Positions 12,035 to 22,728 of a stretch of DNA of 64,000 bases are shown here, in pieces. This DNA comes from Limanda limanda (lineage: Eukaryota; Chordata; Actinopteri; Pleuronectiformes; Pleuronectidae): assembly GCF_963576545.1 (NCBI RefSeq), contig NC_083649.1:760637-824636 (forward strand), read 5' to 3'. Both the position numbers and the translations under genes were made by a program. The notes under the pieces are model-generated. The model saw only the letters and a program-made list of their open reading frames with translations, did no database searches and was not told the origin of the DNA. Each line of letters starts with the position of its first letter. Within the stretch, counting starts at the first letter, position 1.

Positions 12035-12260
12035 GTGAGAGCTAAACGGAGCCGACATGCTAACCACTAAGCTAACCCTACATCTGAAAGCATGTCCGCC
12101 ACTCTTTGGGATAGCGAGAAAGTTGCTAAAATACGAATACAGCATCGAGTGCTGGAGCAGATCTAGTGCATGTGTAAATATGTATGAATTACTTAGATGT
12201 AACAGTTTGTTCTCGTTAAGTTTTTTCATCAACGTGACTTTTTTCTGTATGTTTTCACAG

Positions 12261-12352
12261 CCTCAGCCGCCCCCCCCACACACAAACAAAGAGGCGATAG
12301 GCTGAGACGCTGAAAGTCCGGATTTAAAGTGCAGAAAATTAAGCCATTGAAT
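12261..12352 (+). other. Possible non-coding exon 2 of the small cargo gene
   Basis: A 92-base block bounded by an acceptor (GTTTTCACAG) and a donor (GAAT|GTAAGT). It contains in-frame stops for any upstream frame, so if used it is untranslated or alternatively spliced. Confidence 0.35.
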
Positions 12353-12501
12353 GTAAGTAACTGTTTATGAATTGTTTTGGTGTTTTTTTGCTGTGGATCT
12401 TCCAACGGTGATGCAGCGCGGCTATTTCCGTTTATTAATAATAAAGTCATGTTACATGTGTTGTTTTCCAGCTGCCTGTCCATGACGTACAAAGACACAC
12501 T

Positions 12502-12817
12502 ATGAGCCAGTATGATCCGACCAGACCTTACATCAGCATTGAGGAGTTGTCGGAGAAGAAAGAGGGTAAGGTTATATTCATTAAATAATTTTCCAGTTAC
12601 ATGTAAAGGTGTATGTTGTCATTGAACTGTGCTAATTTTACTGAATGTGTTTACAGCTGATTGAAGCGGGACAGATGACATGGATCCATCCTTCCACAGC
12701 CAGGAGCACACCGACCTGTGTCCCACACTTCATATAAGACTGGAAGCTACACTGATCTCACAGCTACACACCACAGACGTCTACACACTGGAGAAGAGTC
12801 CCACAAAGAAGTCATGA
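12502..12817 (+). CDS. Small two-exon coding region, 68-residue unrecognised protein
   Basis: The exon starts at 12472 after TTGTTTTCCAG. ATG at 12502 opens MSQYDPTRPYISIEELSEKK and reaches a donor at 12565 (AGAGG|GTAAGG). Joining to an acceptor at 12674 (GGGACAG) continues the frame through DPSFHSQEHTDLC and RLEATLISQLHTTDVYTLEK to TGA at 12815-12817. The stronger acceptor 18 bases upstream (TGTTTACAG, 12656) would instead give a 23-residue product. AATAAA at 12885-12890 provides a poly(A) signal. The product is soluble and charged, with no membrane segment or motif I recognise. Proper splice signals, frame continuity and a poly(A) signal argue for a real gene; its position inside a transposon suggests captured cargo. 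Confidence 0.5.
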
Positions 12818-12884
12818 CCCAGAGGCTGCAGAGAAACATTTCAAGCCTCACCTGAGTTTTTGTACAATATTTTTGCTGTATGTA

Positions 12885-12890
12885 AATAAA
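12885..12890 (+). terminator. Poly(A) signal of the small cargo gene
   Basis: AATAAA lies 68 bases after the predicted stop and is followed by a GT/T-rich region (CCTTGTTCACATTTG). Confidence 0.5.
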
Positions 12891-13473
12891 GCTTTGACTC
12901 CACATATACCTTGTTCACATTTGTTCCCTGTACAATATGTTCACCTATAGCATCAAGCATCACATGAATGTTTAGTTTTAATTAACTGCAGTGCTTTTGG
13001 TAAAGGCTTACTAATAAATAATAATAAATATTAATATATACATTTTTATTATTAATATTGTGTGGGAGGGGCTTACCCCACGTGCGGAATGCTGTGACCC
13101 CACGTGTGCACTGCAATGACCCATAAGGTGACCAATAGCAACACTTCTACCAACCAATCACGAGTGACATTAGTTTCGAGGGTCTGTGGTTTCCTCCAAT
13201 GGTGAGTAGAGAGAGGTTCTAGCCAGCGGCTGGACTCCGATTCATATGCTAATTAGATCACACGTCGCGATCGGTCCGCGAGGCTCAGCGAGCCCCCCCG
13301 CGGCTCTCTCCTTTGTTCTCCAAATCCCCCTTAAGGTCCGCAAACGCCGATAGACCCACCTTGTCTTCACTTGCGAACGCCGAGGTAACATCATGGAAAC
13401 AGTTGGTTACAGCAGGGGATTAGGCCTGTCCGTAGAGGTTCCCTGTGACAATAATACTGCTTTTCGTCTAGTG

Positions 13474-13598
13474 CAGACCACAGGCGGTGCGGATCGGCAG
13501 CTCCACATCCTCCACCCTGACTCTCACCACCGGTGCCCCCCAGGGCTGTGTGCTCAGTCCTCTCCTGTCCTCCCTGTCACGCATGACTGCATGGCCAC
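13474..13598 (+). pseudogene. CR1/Rex1-like LINE, piece 2 (middle of reverse transcriptase)
   Basis: About 40 codons (RPQAVRIGSSTSSTLTLTTG then APQGCVLSPLL) form the reverse transcriptase segment that directly follows piece 1 and ends at HDCMAT. The next codons (LSSNTIIKFADDTT) are at 17580. The solo LTR between them created the duplication CCAC (13595-13598 and 17576-17579). Confidence 0.9.
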
Positions 13599-14169
13599 TG
13601 TTGTGCAATAGTAGTAGACTTGACGTTGGCTAATTATTAATAATCATGAAATATGATTATTAAAATAATAAAAATGATTTATTAAAATAATTAAAAATGA
13701 TAAGGCTATCACAATAAAATATCACAATAAAATGATTGTAACGTCCTCACGTAGAGAGGACAGGAAGCTTCTTCGTCGTCTATCACTTTATTGACTTTTA
13801 CATGTGAACATGTGCCTTTTTCATCCACTCTGTCACTCGCGCACATCAACAACAACCTAACTTCCTTATTGCCACCCAATCCCCCGCAAAACCAGCCAAT
13901 GAGAGAGCCTCGTTACCAAAGAACCCATCCTATTTGTCTAAACAATCACATGTCCCGCCCCCGACCCTTCACTGCCGCTCAGGACATCAGAACATTCCTT
14001 TAACACAATGTCTTACTGACAACGGCCAACAATCACACATAACCATAAGCCCCAGTCCGTTACATTATCAATAAAGAATGATACAATCTGTAATTATTAC
14101 TTATCGTAGCGGGGCACCACCCTGGTTACAGGGACCAACAAGTCAATCTATAAATATCAGTCTCATCTG

Positions 14170-14621
14170 CAGTGGTGGAATGTAACAAAGTATTTTTACT
14201 TCGTTACTGAACTTAAGTAAATTTTTAGTATCTGTACTTTACTTAAGTAAAAATAATAGTGCATACTTTTTACTTTTACTCCGTTACATTTTGCAGCTAT
14301 TATCTATACTTTTACTCCGCTACATATATGTGTCGTTACTCGTTACATTTTATGAACACAGTTTTCGCCAAAATGTTGCTGTTACGGAGCGGCTCCGCCA
14401 GCGCTCCACACACACACACAGTCACACACGCAGCCACACACACGCCAACAAACATTTCCACTCTTCCTGTTAAAGTTCGTAGTTGATCACTATCTAACCA
14501 TCAGCTACTCTGTTTAGCGCAGGGCCGACGGAGGGTGCCCACTCGTCAGCTCCTCATATGGGTGACACACACACACACACACACACACATATGCATCTGG
14601 GTGACACACACACACACACAT

Positions 14622-14669
<48 letters not shown>

Positions 14670-14679
14670 GCATCTGGGT

Positions 14680-14714
<35 letters not shown>

Positions 14715-14724
14715 GCATCTGGGT

Positions 14725-14767
<43 letters not shown>

Positions 14768-15333
14768 GCATCTGGGTGACACACACACACATACGCACAC
14801 ACACACACAGTCACACACAGTGGCCGGTCAGCAGCCGTCCGGACCACTCCGTGAAGAAGGAGGAGGAGACGTTTCTTTAGTTTTAAAGCCGCCACTTTAT
14901 TTATTGACTGTCCACCGGAGCAACACTCTCATCACCTCCAGGTGCTCGTTCACTTCTCGTATTCACACACTTCTTGCGCAAGTTACCCAGGTGCACTACG
15001 TCACTCTCTGGGCCCGTTCCTTAAAGGGGCAGGCCATACCTGCAAATGTTGTTGCTTATAATTATTACTAGTAGTGACATCTGTAGAGGCATGAGTATTA
15101 GCAGTAGCTATATCTGCATTCTTTATCAAAATGGCACAGCCTAGACATTGAGAGACAACCCATTGCGTGAGTACTTTTACTTTTAATACTTAGTAAATTT
15201 AAAAGTAAGTACTTTTTACTTTTACTTAAGTAGGATTGTTGATGTAGTACTTTTACTTTTACTTAAGTATATATTTTCCTGGGTAGTTGTACTTTTACTT
15301 AAGTACTAAACTTTAGTACTTCCTCCACCACTG
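14170..15333. mobile_element. Non-autonomous hAT transposon
   Basis: Termini CAGTGGTGGAATGTAAC and TCCTCCACCACTG are inverted repeats. The 8-bp duplication CTCATCTG is at 14162-14169 and 15334-15341. The solo LTR at 52949 has the empty site with a single CTCATCTG near 53244. Subterminal sequence is rich in ACTTAAGTA repeats. No transposase is encoded. Confidence 0.93.
14562..14816. repeat. Compound (CA)n minisatellite
   Basis: Blocks of (CA)n are separated by a recurring spacer (CATCTGGGTGACACAC, preceded by ATACG or ATATG), giving a higher-order repeat inside the hAT element. The long Cys/Val and His/Thr reading frames here are artefacts of the repeat. Confidence 0.9.
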
Positions 15334-15635
15334 CTCATCTGATAAAAGTTAAATTAATAATCTCAATAGTTAATATTAATGATTATATAATAAACAATGA
15401 AGGGTTTTAAGTTCGAGCACAGGCTATCATAATCCATCTGCATTCACATACATATGCACAAATAATCACAGAATACTGATACTTTATTTACAAAAGTATT
15501 TATTAAAAAGGGGAAATAAAGTTAATGTTATTTAATGATTCATAATTGTATCTTTCTGTGTCTATGTGTGTGTGTGTGTCTGTGTGTGTTTCTATGTGTG
15601 TGTGTGTGAGAGAGAAAGGGGGAGTGGCGATGACA

Positions 15636-15840
15636 AACTCAAAATGGTGGTCTAACTCACCGGGACCACAACCAAAATGGCAGATTCATCTTAGGAATGT
15701 GAAGCCAAAAATGGAGGAGAGAGAGAGAAAGGAGGAGTGGCAATGATGAACTCTCAAAATGGTGGTCTAACTCACGTTATTCAAAATGGAGCCTATGTTA
15801 ATGACACCATGCGGCCGAAGGCCAAAATGGTGGTCGGCAC
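15636..15840 (-). promoter_or_regulatory. Array of YY1-like CCATTTTG motifs in the ERV-A LTR
   Basis: On the plus strand, AAAATGG-type cores recur at about 15640, 15673, 15708, 15757, 15782 and 15823, several as CAAAATGGTGG. Read on the LTR sense strand these are CCACCATTTTG-like, matching the YY1 core. The same array occurs in the other ERV-A LTRs. Binding is inferred. Confidence 0.5.
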
Positions 15841-17575
15841 GTGAATTAAAACAAAGGAATTTTCAGACAAAGAGAATTCTTTATCTCTGCTTTGGCCTTT
15901 GGGCCGAATGGCTTCGAGATGCGTTCAGGCTCTCTTAGCCTAGAGTTATCTAAGAAACTTGAAATGTGTGAATACAGATCGGAATGTGTATGTAAGCAGG
16001 TTCAGGAGAAGAGAGAGAGAGAGAGAGAGAAAGAACATGCAAGGAAAGAACAGAGGAGCTCTTTTAAACACGCCAGAGATAAGCTAACAGTGATTTTACC
16101 ACTCAGCACCCAAGCGGACGTTGTGTGCTGATGTTTTAATCGTTAAAATCTCTGCTAACTTAAACGGACGTAAACAGTGATGCCGGAGGCGCTTCTCGCG
16201 GCACTAAGCACAAAGAACAAGGCCGGAACTCCGGAAACGGAAGTGCCGGCTCGTCACGGCTAAACAGGAGACACGGAGGTCTCACAAACAAATACACTCA
16301 AATATTAAACGACACGCTAAGTATTAAAACTAGTCTCTGCCCAGACAAAATAGCCCCTTGCTGTGACCGTGGTTTCGTGGGGTGCGTGCGCGTTCCGCGC
16401 GAATGTCCCGGAAGTCCAGATAATAACTTGAGGCCTCTCAGGCTTGCTCCGGTGGTTCGATTGGGGCACGGAGCTCAGCAGCTGGGCCGGAACGGAGCGG
16501 ATTTTCTCGTGCTCCTTGACGGGATGAAACTTCGTCTTCTTCTGCAGGGTGTTACGATCTGTTCAGTCTGTGTCTGTTTTGATTTCACTTCCTGTTTTAT
16601 TTTGGTGTCTGGGTTCTTGTGTCTCATGTCTACCTTTACTTCCTGTTGGTTTCCCCACACACCTGTACTTGTCATTAAGCAGTCCCTACTTATACCCTGT
16701 GTTTCCCCTCACCCTCTGCCAGATTGTCATTGTCTCCTGTGTGCGTACATGCTCTCCAGCGATTTCTTCTGTGTTTGGACTACCTGGTTTTTGACTCTGC
16801 CTGGATTTATGACCTTCGATTTCTGCCTGTTACCTGTATGGACTTGTTGCTTTGGACTATTTAAGTAAAGTTTTATTTAATACTTTATTTTGCTGCCTCT
16901 CGTGCTTTCTTTGCTTCTGAGTCTCTGCCTAGTTAAGGATTGTCACACAGGGATGTGCGGCTGCTTGTAGCCGTTGGAGATCGTGTGGAAAGAAAAAAAA
17001 ATCTGTGTGCAACTCGTCCCGCGAGTGAATTTCCTGTTTCGATCTTTTCAAGTTAAAATAACAAAAATGTCCTATCAAAATAAAACTTTGACTGAGATAA
17101 ACGAAAGAAAAATAAAATGAATTAAAACAAACGTTTGTGATTTGCCCCCTTTAGCAGCTAGGACATCTGGAAAGACCCGGGGAGGTCTTGGTTGAAATCT
17201 TTAGTAGGGAAAATGGCTAAAACAAAAGTGGTAATCGCCTCCTTTAGCGACTGGGTCATCTGGTCAGACCCTGGGGAGGTCTGGTTGAAACGTCAGTGCA
17301 GGAGAAAAGCAGCGTTCTGAGGGAGCTCATCTCTTTTAAGTCAGGTTCCAGGTGACTCCCCCCTTGAGGAGGGATTCAAGGGTCAGTGTGGCCCTCAGCC
17401 AATTGACTGTCAGATTTGACCTCAGTGGATGTCTCAGGTTTCAGTATGGTCTCTGCAGGCCCCCAAGCAACATCTCCCCTGAGAGGAGAGCAACTCTTAT
17501 CCTGGCTTGTAATGTCGCAAGGGCCGCGTTTACAACTCTTTGTCTAAAGTCAGATCACTGGGGCCTTCCCCAACA

Positions 17576-18616
17576 CCACCCTCAGCTCCAACACCATCAT
17601 CAAGTTTGCTGATGACACCACCGTCATTGACCTGATCACCGGAGACGATGAGAAGGCCTACATAGAGGAGGTCAGAGCCCTGACATCTTGGCGCCAGGAC
17701 AACAACCTCCTTCTCAACGTCAGCAAAACTAAGGAGCTGATCGTGGACTACAGGAAGAGACGAGGAGAAGAACACGCCCCCCTCTCCATCAACGGGACCA
17801 CGGTGAAGCGAGTCAGCAGCTTCAAGTTCCTCGGGGTCCACATCTGTGATAACCTGACCTGGACCCATCACACAGACTCCATCAGGAAGATGGCCAGACA
17901 GCGGCTCTTCTCCACATGGACTCCAGGATTTTATGCAACTTCTACAGGTGCACCATAGAGAGCATCCTGACTGGCTGCTTCACTGCCTGGTACGGCAGCT
18001 GCACCGCCCTGAACCGTGAGGCTCTATAGAGGGGGGTGAAGTCTGCCCAGCACATCACCAGGACGGAGCTGCCATCCATGGAGGACCTCTACACCCAGCG
18101 GTGCAGGAGGAAGAGCAACCGGATTATTAAAGACCCCGTTCACCCAAACCATAAACATTTTTGCCTGCTACCGTCTGGCCGACGGTACCGCAGCATCCGG
18201 GCCGGCAACACCAGGCTCAGAGACAGTTTCATCCCCCCGGCCATAAGACTTTTAAACTCCTCTAAACTGCAATAACTCCACCAAACCAGCACCCTGGCAT
18301 ATTTGCATATTTGCACCAGCACCGTGGCATATTTGCATTTGCACTCTTGCACACAATTGAACAATTGTTGTTGTATTTTTCTCTTGAGCTGTATATATAT
18401 ATATATATATATATTTAGATATATACATTTTATTTTATTTTTAAAATTTTTGATATTCTATTTTATTCTATTTTATACTATTTCTATTTTATTTTTTTGG
18501 TTGTAATTATTGAGCATTGCTAGAAGATAGCCTTTGACTCGAGCTTTTCATTGCCAGCGACTGCTTAATGTTTTTGTTGTGTATTTGATAATAAAAATCT
18601 TGAATCTTGAATCTTA
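17576..18616 (+). pseudogene. CR1/Rex1-like LINE, piece 3 (reverse transcriptase C-terminus and 3' tail)
   Basis: It resumes with SSNTIIKFADDTTV (catalytic FADD box) and continues through LLLNVSKTKELIVDYRK and VSSFKFLGVHICDNLTWTHH. A frameshift near 17912 and a stop near 18029 follow, then ITRTELPSMEDLYTQRC and LLPSGRRYRSIRAGNTRLRD. After a stop at 18273 comes an AT-rich tail with (TA)n at 18393-18413. It ends in a short tandem tail (TCTTGAA repeats, 18596-18616), typical of this LINE group. Confidence 0.9.
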
Positions 18617-18619
18617 AGT

Positions 18620-18900
18620 CAAGAAAACCATAAACCTTCACTGTTCATTATATAATCTTTAATAGTAAATATTGAGATTTCTAAGTGAACTAGATCTAAA
18701 TGAGACGGATCTTAATCAATAAATTGGCTATCGTTTCCCTTCCTTTGAATGGTGGTGCACCGAGTTAACTTTAACCAACTAAAGTTATGATTTCATAATA
18801 TTTTAAATATGTTTATATTTGATTTTGAAAACCACATTTATTGAATGCCGAAAGGCACACCATGTTATGGTATCACTTTTAAGGCATTATTGTGTAAGAT
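18620..18900. repeat. Degenerate LTR-like fragment, inverted partner of 58830-59115
   Basis: Shared inverted blocks include ATAATCTTTAATAGTAAATA, GATAGCCAATTTATTGA-type sequence and the AATGCC(G/T)AAAGGCACACCAT region. It probably derives from an older LTR family. No coding content. The following AT-rich DNA to about 19120 shows nothing else. Confidence 0.6.
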
Positions 18901-19227
18901 GACAGGACATGAAAAAGTGTGGATCCTGACAAATACTTTCTTTGTTGTCATTTCTGAAAAAACTTTAATGGAATAAAATGTGATTGAGGCACAGAAACGC
19001 ATTTAGGACATAAATATGATATATATTTATATATATTGTATAATATTAACCTGTTTTGAGGACATTCAAATGTACATTTTACAGTCAAACAGTCAAACAG
19101 CACTAAGTTTTACAACATGGGGTTTGTTGGTGGAGGTGTGGTGAGACGTGAAATAAAGTACAAGCTTGTTTTAGTCACTTTCTTTCTATCAGATTCAAAA
19201 CACAGCGAAACAGTGAATAATGCGACT

Positions 19228-20196
19228 TCACGAGGCGGAGACCTTCGTGTTGGTCCGAAAGACTTTCAGTCGACAGCAGAGATAAAACATGAGAGCAGGT
19301 CTGATGGTCTGATCTCTGATGCCATAGATGAGAGAGCTCAGACATCTGGGGAAAATAAAAATGCAAACATAAAAAACATTTTGCAGGCGCACGAATACTA
19401 ATCTTTTGAGACTTCTGGAAGCAGCTGCCAGGATTGGGTTGTAGACGGTGGAGGAGAGGCTGAGGCCCAGCTGCACCAGATGCAGCAGCAGGGTGTTACG
19501 AGCTTTACGAGCTGAAGCTTTGTCTGTAGACGCTGACCTGGCTGCCACCATCACACCGATGTAGGTGGATATGATCACTGCAGCTGCTGATACAAACACA
19601 AGACAAGTGTAAGCTCTATCATAATCATCAGACACGAGCCCGATCAACATTGCTATGTCCGAGCAAAAGTCTTTCATCTGCAGAGTGTCCAGGTCTTCAA
19701 AAGGGAAATCTAACATCAACAGAACGCGGACGAGGATGTTCAGTGAACTAATGGCCCAAACCACCATGATGGCCAGTGCTGTGTTTGTGATGGTGAGGAT
19801 GGTAGCGTGTCGCAGCGGCTGGCACACAGCTACATATCTCTCCAGAGACATCACCACCAGAGTGAGAGGGGAGACTTCATTTGTGAGTTTAGTGAGCATG
19901 ACCAGAAAACCACACACAGGATACGACAGCCGTGTTCTACAGACAGCGATTATATACATTAACTGGCCAAGTGTCATCTGCATGGTGTCGGCCACCAGGA
20001 GGTTGAACAGGAGGATGTAACGAGAGGACTCACGAAACACTGCTTTGCTCCTCAGGGTGAACAACATGGTGACATTAATGAAGAGGAAGATGCAGCAGGG
20101 CACAGAGGTCACAGTGGAGAACAGCAGTCTCTCCAGTAAACCCTGATACTGAGCTCCAGCTGTGACATTGGTCAGAGAGAGATTTGCACTCAACAT
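19228..20196 (-). CDS. Odorant receptor (teleost 131-2-like), spacer paralogue
   Basis: A complete, uninterrupted 322-residue rhodopsin-like GPCR. Its N-terminus carries two glycosylation-type sites (NLS, NVT). The core shares the cluster signatures FRESSRYILLFNLLVADT and MSLERYVAVCQPLRH, the basic third loop KASARKARN, and PRCLSSLIYGIRD at the end of TM7. It differs from the arm copies at the N-terminus, the extracellular loops and the last third (TM6-TM7), where ligand selectivity may differ. It sits in the spacer between the inverted arms, just past the broken LINE, and is present once. Confidence 0.95.
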   Translation of the reverse strand: MLSANLSLTNVTAGAQYQGLLERLLFSTVTSVPCCIFLFINVTMLFTLRSKAVFRESSRYILLFNLLVADTMQMTLGQLMYIIAVCRTRLSYPVCGFLVMLTKLTNEVSPLTLVVMSLERYVAVCQPLRHATILTITNTALAIMVVWAISSLNILVRVLLMLDFPFEDLDTLQMKDFCSDIAMLIGLVSDDYDRAYTCLVFVSAAAVIISTYIGVMVAARSASTDKASARKARNTLLLHLVQLGLSLSSTVYNPILAAASRSLKRLVFVRLQNVFYVCIFIFPRCLSSLIYGIRDQTIRPALMFYLCCRLKVFRTNTKVSAS

Positions 20197-20935
20197 TTTA
20201 GTCCAGCATCACAGACATGAACCTGTTAAAGTCAATGAAGCAGTAACACAGGTTTCTTCTCGCTCGTATTCCCACAACAGTAAAGAGGGGCTGTCAGCGG
20301 AGACGCCTGGTCGTGGCTCCTCTGGTTTCCATGTGAGCAGAGCTTGTCTGCAGCGTCCTCCTGTCCTCACACTGTATATGAACCCTCACATCACGTGACA
20401 CCAGACACTGGCTGACACCTTCTGCATCATCTCTCCACTGGTCTCCAGCTCCCTGGTCAAGTGATTTCTAGAAGAACATCTATCTCCCTGGCGAAATGAT
20501 GGGGAGGGGCAGTAAATTCACAATGAGCATGTCCCTTTAGTTCACAAAGACATGGACATCCAGTCTGTCCTCAAGGTCTTCGTGCCAATGACTTCAAATA
20601 AAGATGGACTACAGGACAGCTTCCAAACGTGAGAAGCATCTGGATCAACACACAAGGTTTCATGTCTCTGATCAGCTCGGCTCTGATCAGTTATTGATGG
20701 ATGATTTAAGAACTGTTGACATGTGGTGACTGACAGCTTCAGACACTCACTGGTGTGTATAAAGTTACGAGTGTCCAAACCCGTGTGTTCAGCTATGAGC
20801 GCCTCTCATTGGCTGAGTGCTCCTGGCTGTCAGGTCAAAGTTATTCCACAGATGATATAAACCTAAACTCAGGCATCACCTTGTGGGCCTTCTGGAACAA
20901 GTCACACAGACAAGTATCCTTTGGGTCGATTCATA
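20197..20935. other. Intergenic DNA upstream of the spacer receptor
   Basis: No gene or repeat recognised. It would contain the receptor promoter, but no specific site is supported. Confidence 0.4.
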
Positions 20936-21020
20936 GCATAGCATAGCATAGCATAGCATAGCATAGCATATCTTAGCATAGCATAGCATAGCATAGCATA
21001 GCATAGCATAGCATAGCATC
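20936..21020. repeat. Pentanucleotide microsatellite (AGCAT)n
   Basis: About 16 tandem copies of AGCAT (read TAGCA/GCATA) with one interruption (ATCTTAGCAT) near 20970. Confidence 0.95.
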
Positions 21021-21360
21021 ACTTTGCCTTAACTTGATTATATACAATCCACATTACATTCCAACACTTGACTGATGATCGAGCATCTGACCACTGAGCT
21101 ACAGACAGTTAGCGTCTCCTGCTAGCATCCCCTTCCTCAGCCTCTGTCCGAGCAGCTTTATCGGAGAGTGGGCAGATCTGGAGCTGCCCTTAGAGTCTCT
21201 CAGACAGAGAGAGGTTTGATTCCTGTTCCCATTTTAGTTTCCCTGTACCTGCTCTCAATAGGAAACGTCATCGGCCATTTTAATGGGATATCGTATCATT
21301 GCGATGCCGATGATTTTTGAAACCAGACAATGTCAGCTGCTTAGTGTGTAACTGTGGTGC

Positions 21361-21490
21361 GACTGTGGCTGAGGGGGTAGAGCGGTCAACCTCCAACCAG
21401 AAGTTCGGTGGTCCGATCCTCAGTCTTCCCCATCAGCCTGCTGAAGTGCCCTTTGGCAAGATACTCGACCCCTAAACGGCTTAATGACAT
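21361..21490 (+). mobile_element. tRNA-like SINE fragment
   Basis: It contains box A-like TGGCTGAGGGGGTAGAGC and box B-like GGTCCGATCC about 35 bases apart, followed by GCAAGATACTCGACCCC. This arrangement is common in teleost tRNA-derived dispersed repeats. It lacks a convincing cloverleaf, so it is not called a tRNA gene. Confidence 0.45.
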
Positions 21491-22728
21491 GTGATGGATC
21501 TGCATCAGAGAAATGATGTCATTTAACTTCCTTCAGGTAAATTCAAATAAAACAGAAATCATACTTTTCAGTCCCGATCAGCAGGCGAACTTCTACCATC
21601 CCTCCGTCGCCTGGCAACCAGTATGAAAAAAACAGGTTTCACATTCGATCCAAACTGAATTTTAAATCACACGTTAATGAAATCATTAAACCTGATACTT
21701 CCATCTATGAAATAGTTCCTAAATGAAATCACTTGCATCCCCCTGTCTTTTCCCGTCTGAACTCCTGTGATGTACTTTATACATGAGCCCCCCCTCAGTG
21801 AACCACGGCTGAAGGATCTTTCACCTCCTGCACCAGGGAGGAAACTCTCAGGTGATCCTCTCTGTTGCAGCCCAACTTTAAACTTAGAAAACTTTTGCCA
21901 AAGGAAACTTGAAACGTCTCAGATTTACAAGTTTTGGATTCAGACCTTGAAGACTGAAGTTAAGTTTTCTCTGTTTGCTGAAGACTTTGTTTGTGCTTGT
22001 TCCACTTCGATCCCCTCTGATGATTACTCAGAGGAATCATTAATCATGTCAATAGTTACTGAAAGAATGAGGTTTTGAATATTTAATGTGTCTAAATGAG
22101 ATATCTGGGGAAAGGTCTACAAGGGATTTCTCTGTGTGACACCCCTGAGTGTTTACAGCTGACAAACAACATGACAACCTGTGAGCTGAGGAAACTTGTC
22201 CCTTAATGAGCAAAGACATTAGATTCTCTACTGAACTTTGTGTAAAGTGTCTTTGACTTTCTTGAAGCACTCTACAAATAAAATGTATTATTATTATAAT
22301 AATTATGATAAAACGTTCTAATTAATGGACGACCTGCTCGATACCAGACAACAACATGAATCAGATTAACAATTTAAGATTATTAGCATTAAAGTGGTTC
22401 CACTACTTGGAACAAACTAATGGAAGATAATTTGTACTGAACGTAGAAAGCTAATCCTTCATCAACAGTTAGGTAAATAGAGTTAAGGGATTGGTAGATA
22501 GTTGAATCGGGATCAGGGCCAAAGAAAGTAGATGGAGATACCAACAAGGACAAACCACGTCAATATCACTACTGACTAAAGATTTCATAAAGGAAGCAAA
22601 CGATTCTCTGGTTCATTTACTAAATGTCCATTAGCCTGAACACCTTCAAGGCTCAGGGTACACCACACACACATTCATACACTTTCAGTTTGACCTCTGA
22701 CCTCAGCGTTAACCCCCGTCCTCCACAG
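21491..22728. other. No recognisable gene
   Basis: Unique-looking DNA before the trappc14 exons. I could not find the upstream coding exons of that gene here. Confidence 0.4.

Larger units (their letters stand above)
2687..12062 (+). repeat. Left arm of a 9.4 kb inverted duplication
   Basis: The reverse complement recurs at 25350-34720. Paired positions sum to 37412 from about 3999 to 12062 and to 37407 near 3032-3229, so there is almost no net indel. Identity is near complete inward of 4 kb and lower toward 2.7 kb (for example two substitutions in about 45 bases near 2840). The arm holds an odorant receptor, two LTR-C copies, the 5' half of a CR1-like LINE and most of a CACTA-like element. 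Because those last two elements continue across 12062 here, the left copy looks like the donor at the inner junction. Confidence 0.97.
10187..13473. mobile_element. CACTA-like DNA transposon with gene cargo
   Basis: Its ends are CACTGCATGAAAAG and, on the other strand, CACTAGACGAAAAG (11 of 14 matching). It is flanked by the 3-bp duplication CAG (10184-10186 and 13474-13476). Removing it rejoins the LINE frame exactly (NFLTG to RPQAVRIG), so the boundaries are precise. A CACT terminus with a 3-bp target duplication fits the CACTA/EnSpm superfamily. No transposase frame was seen, so it is probably non-autonomous. Inside are a LINE 3' fragment and a small multi-exon gene. The right arm copies only 10187-12062 of it. 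Confidence 0.8.
13599..17575 (-). mobile_element. ERV-A solo LTR inserted in the LINE, carrying a hAT element
   Basis: On the plus strand it starts TGTTGTGCAATAG and ends CCTTCCCCAACA, the reverse of the ERV-A LTR ends at 42921 and 45487. The 4-bp duplication is CCAC. Without the inserted hAT it is about 2.8 kb, very long for a retroviral LTR. No internal region is present, so it is a product of LTR-LTR recombination. Confidence 0.93.

Noticed and set aside
11744..12232. 162-codon minus frame over the cargo-gene first exon, partly repeated at 25354-25668
   Set aside because: Antisense to a GC-rich exon with splice signals on plus. Conservation is explained by the recent arm copy.
14514..14895. 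Long Cys/Val- and His/Thr-rich reading frames on both strands
   Set aside because: They are translations of the (CA)n minisatellite, not genes.
20936..21020. CRISPR-like regular repeats
   Set aside because: A simple pentanucleotide microsatellite with no spacers, in a vertebrate genome.
21361..21440. Possible tRNA gene
   Set aside because: Boxes A and B are recognisable, but I could not form a proper acceptor stem or anticodon arm; a SINE-type relic is more likely.
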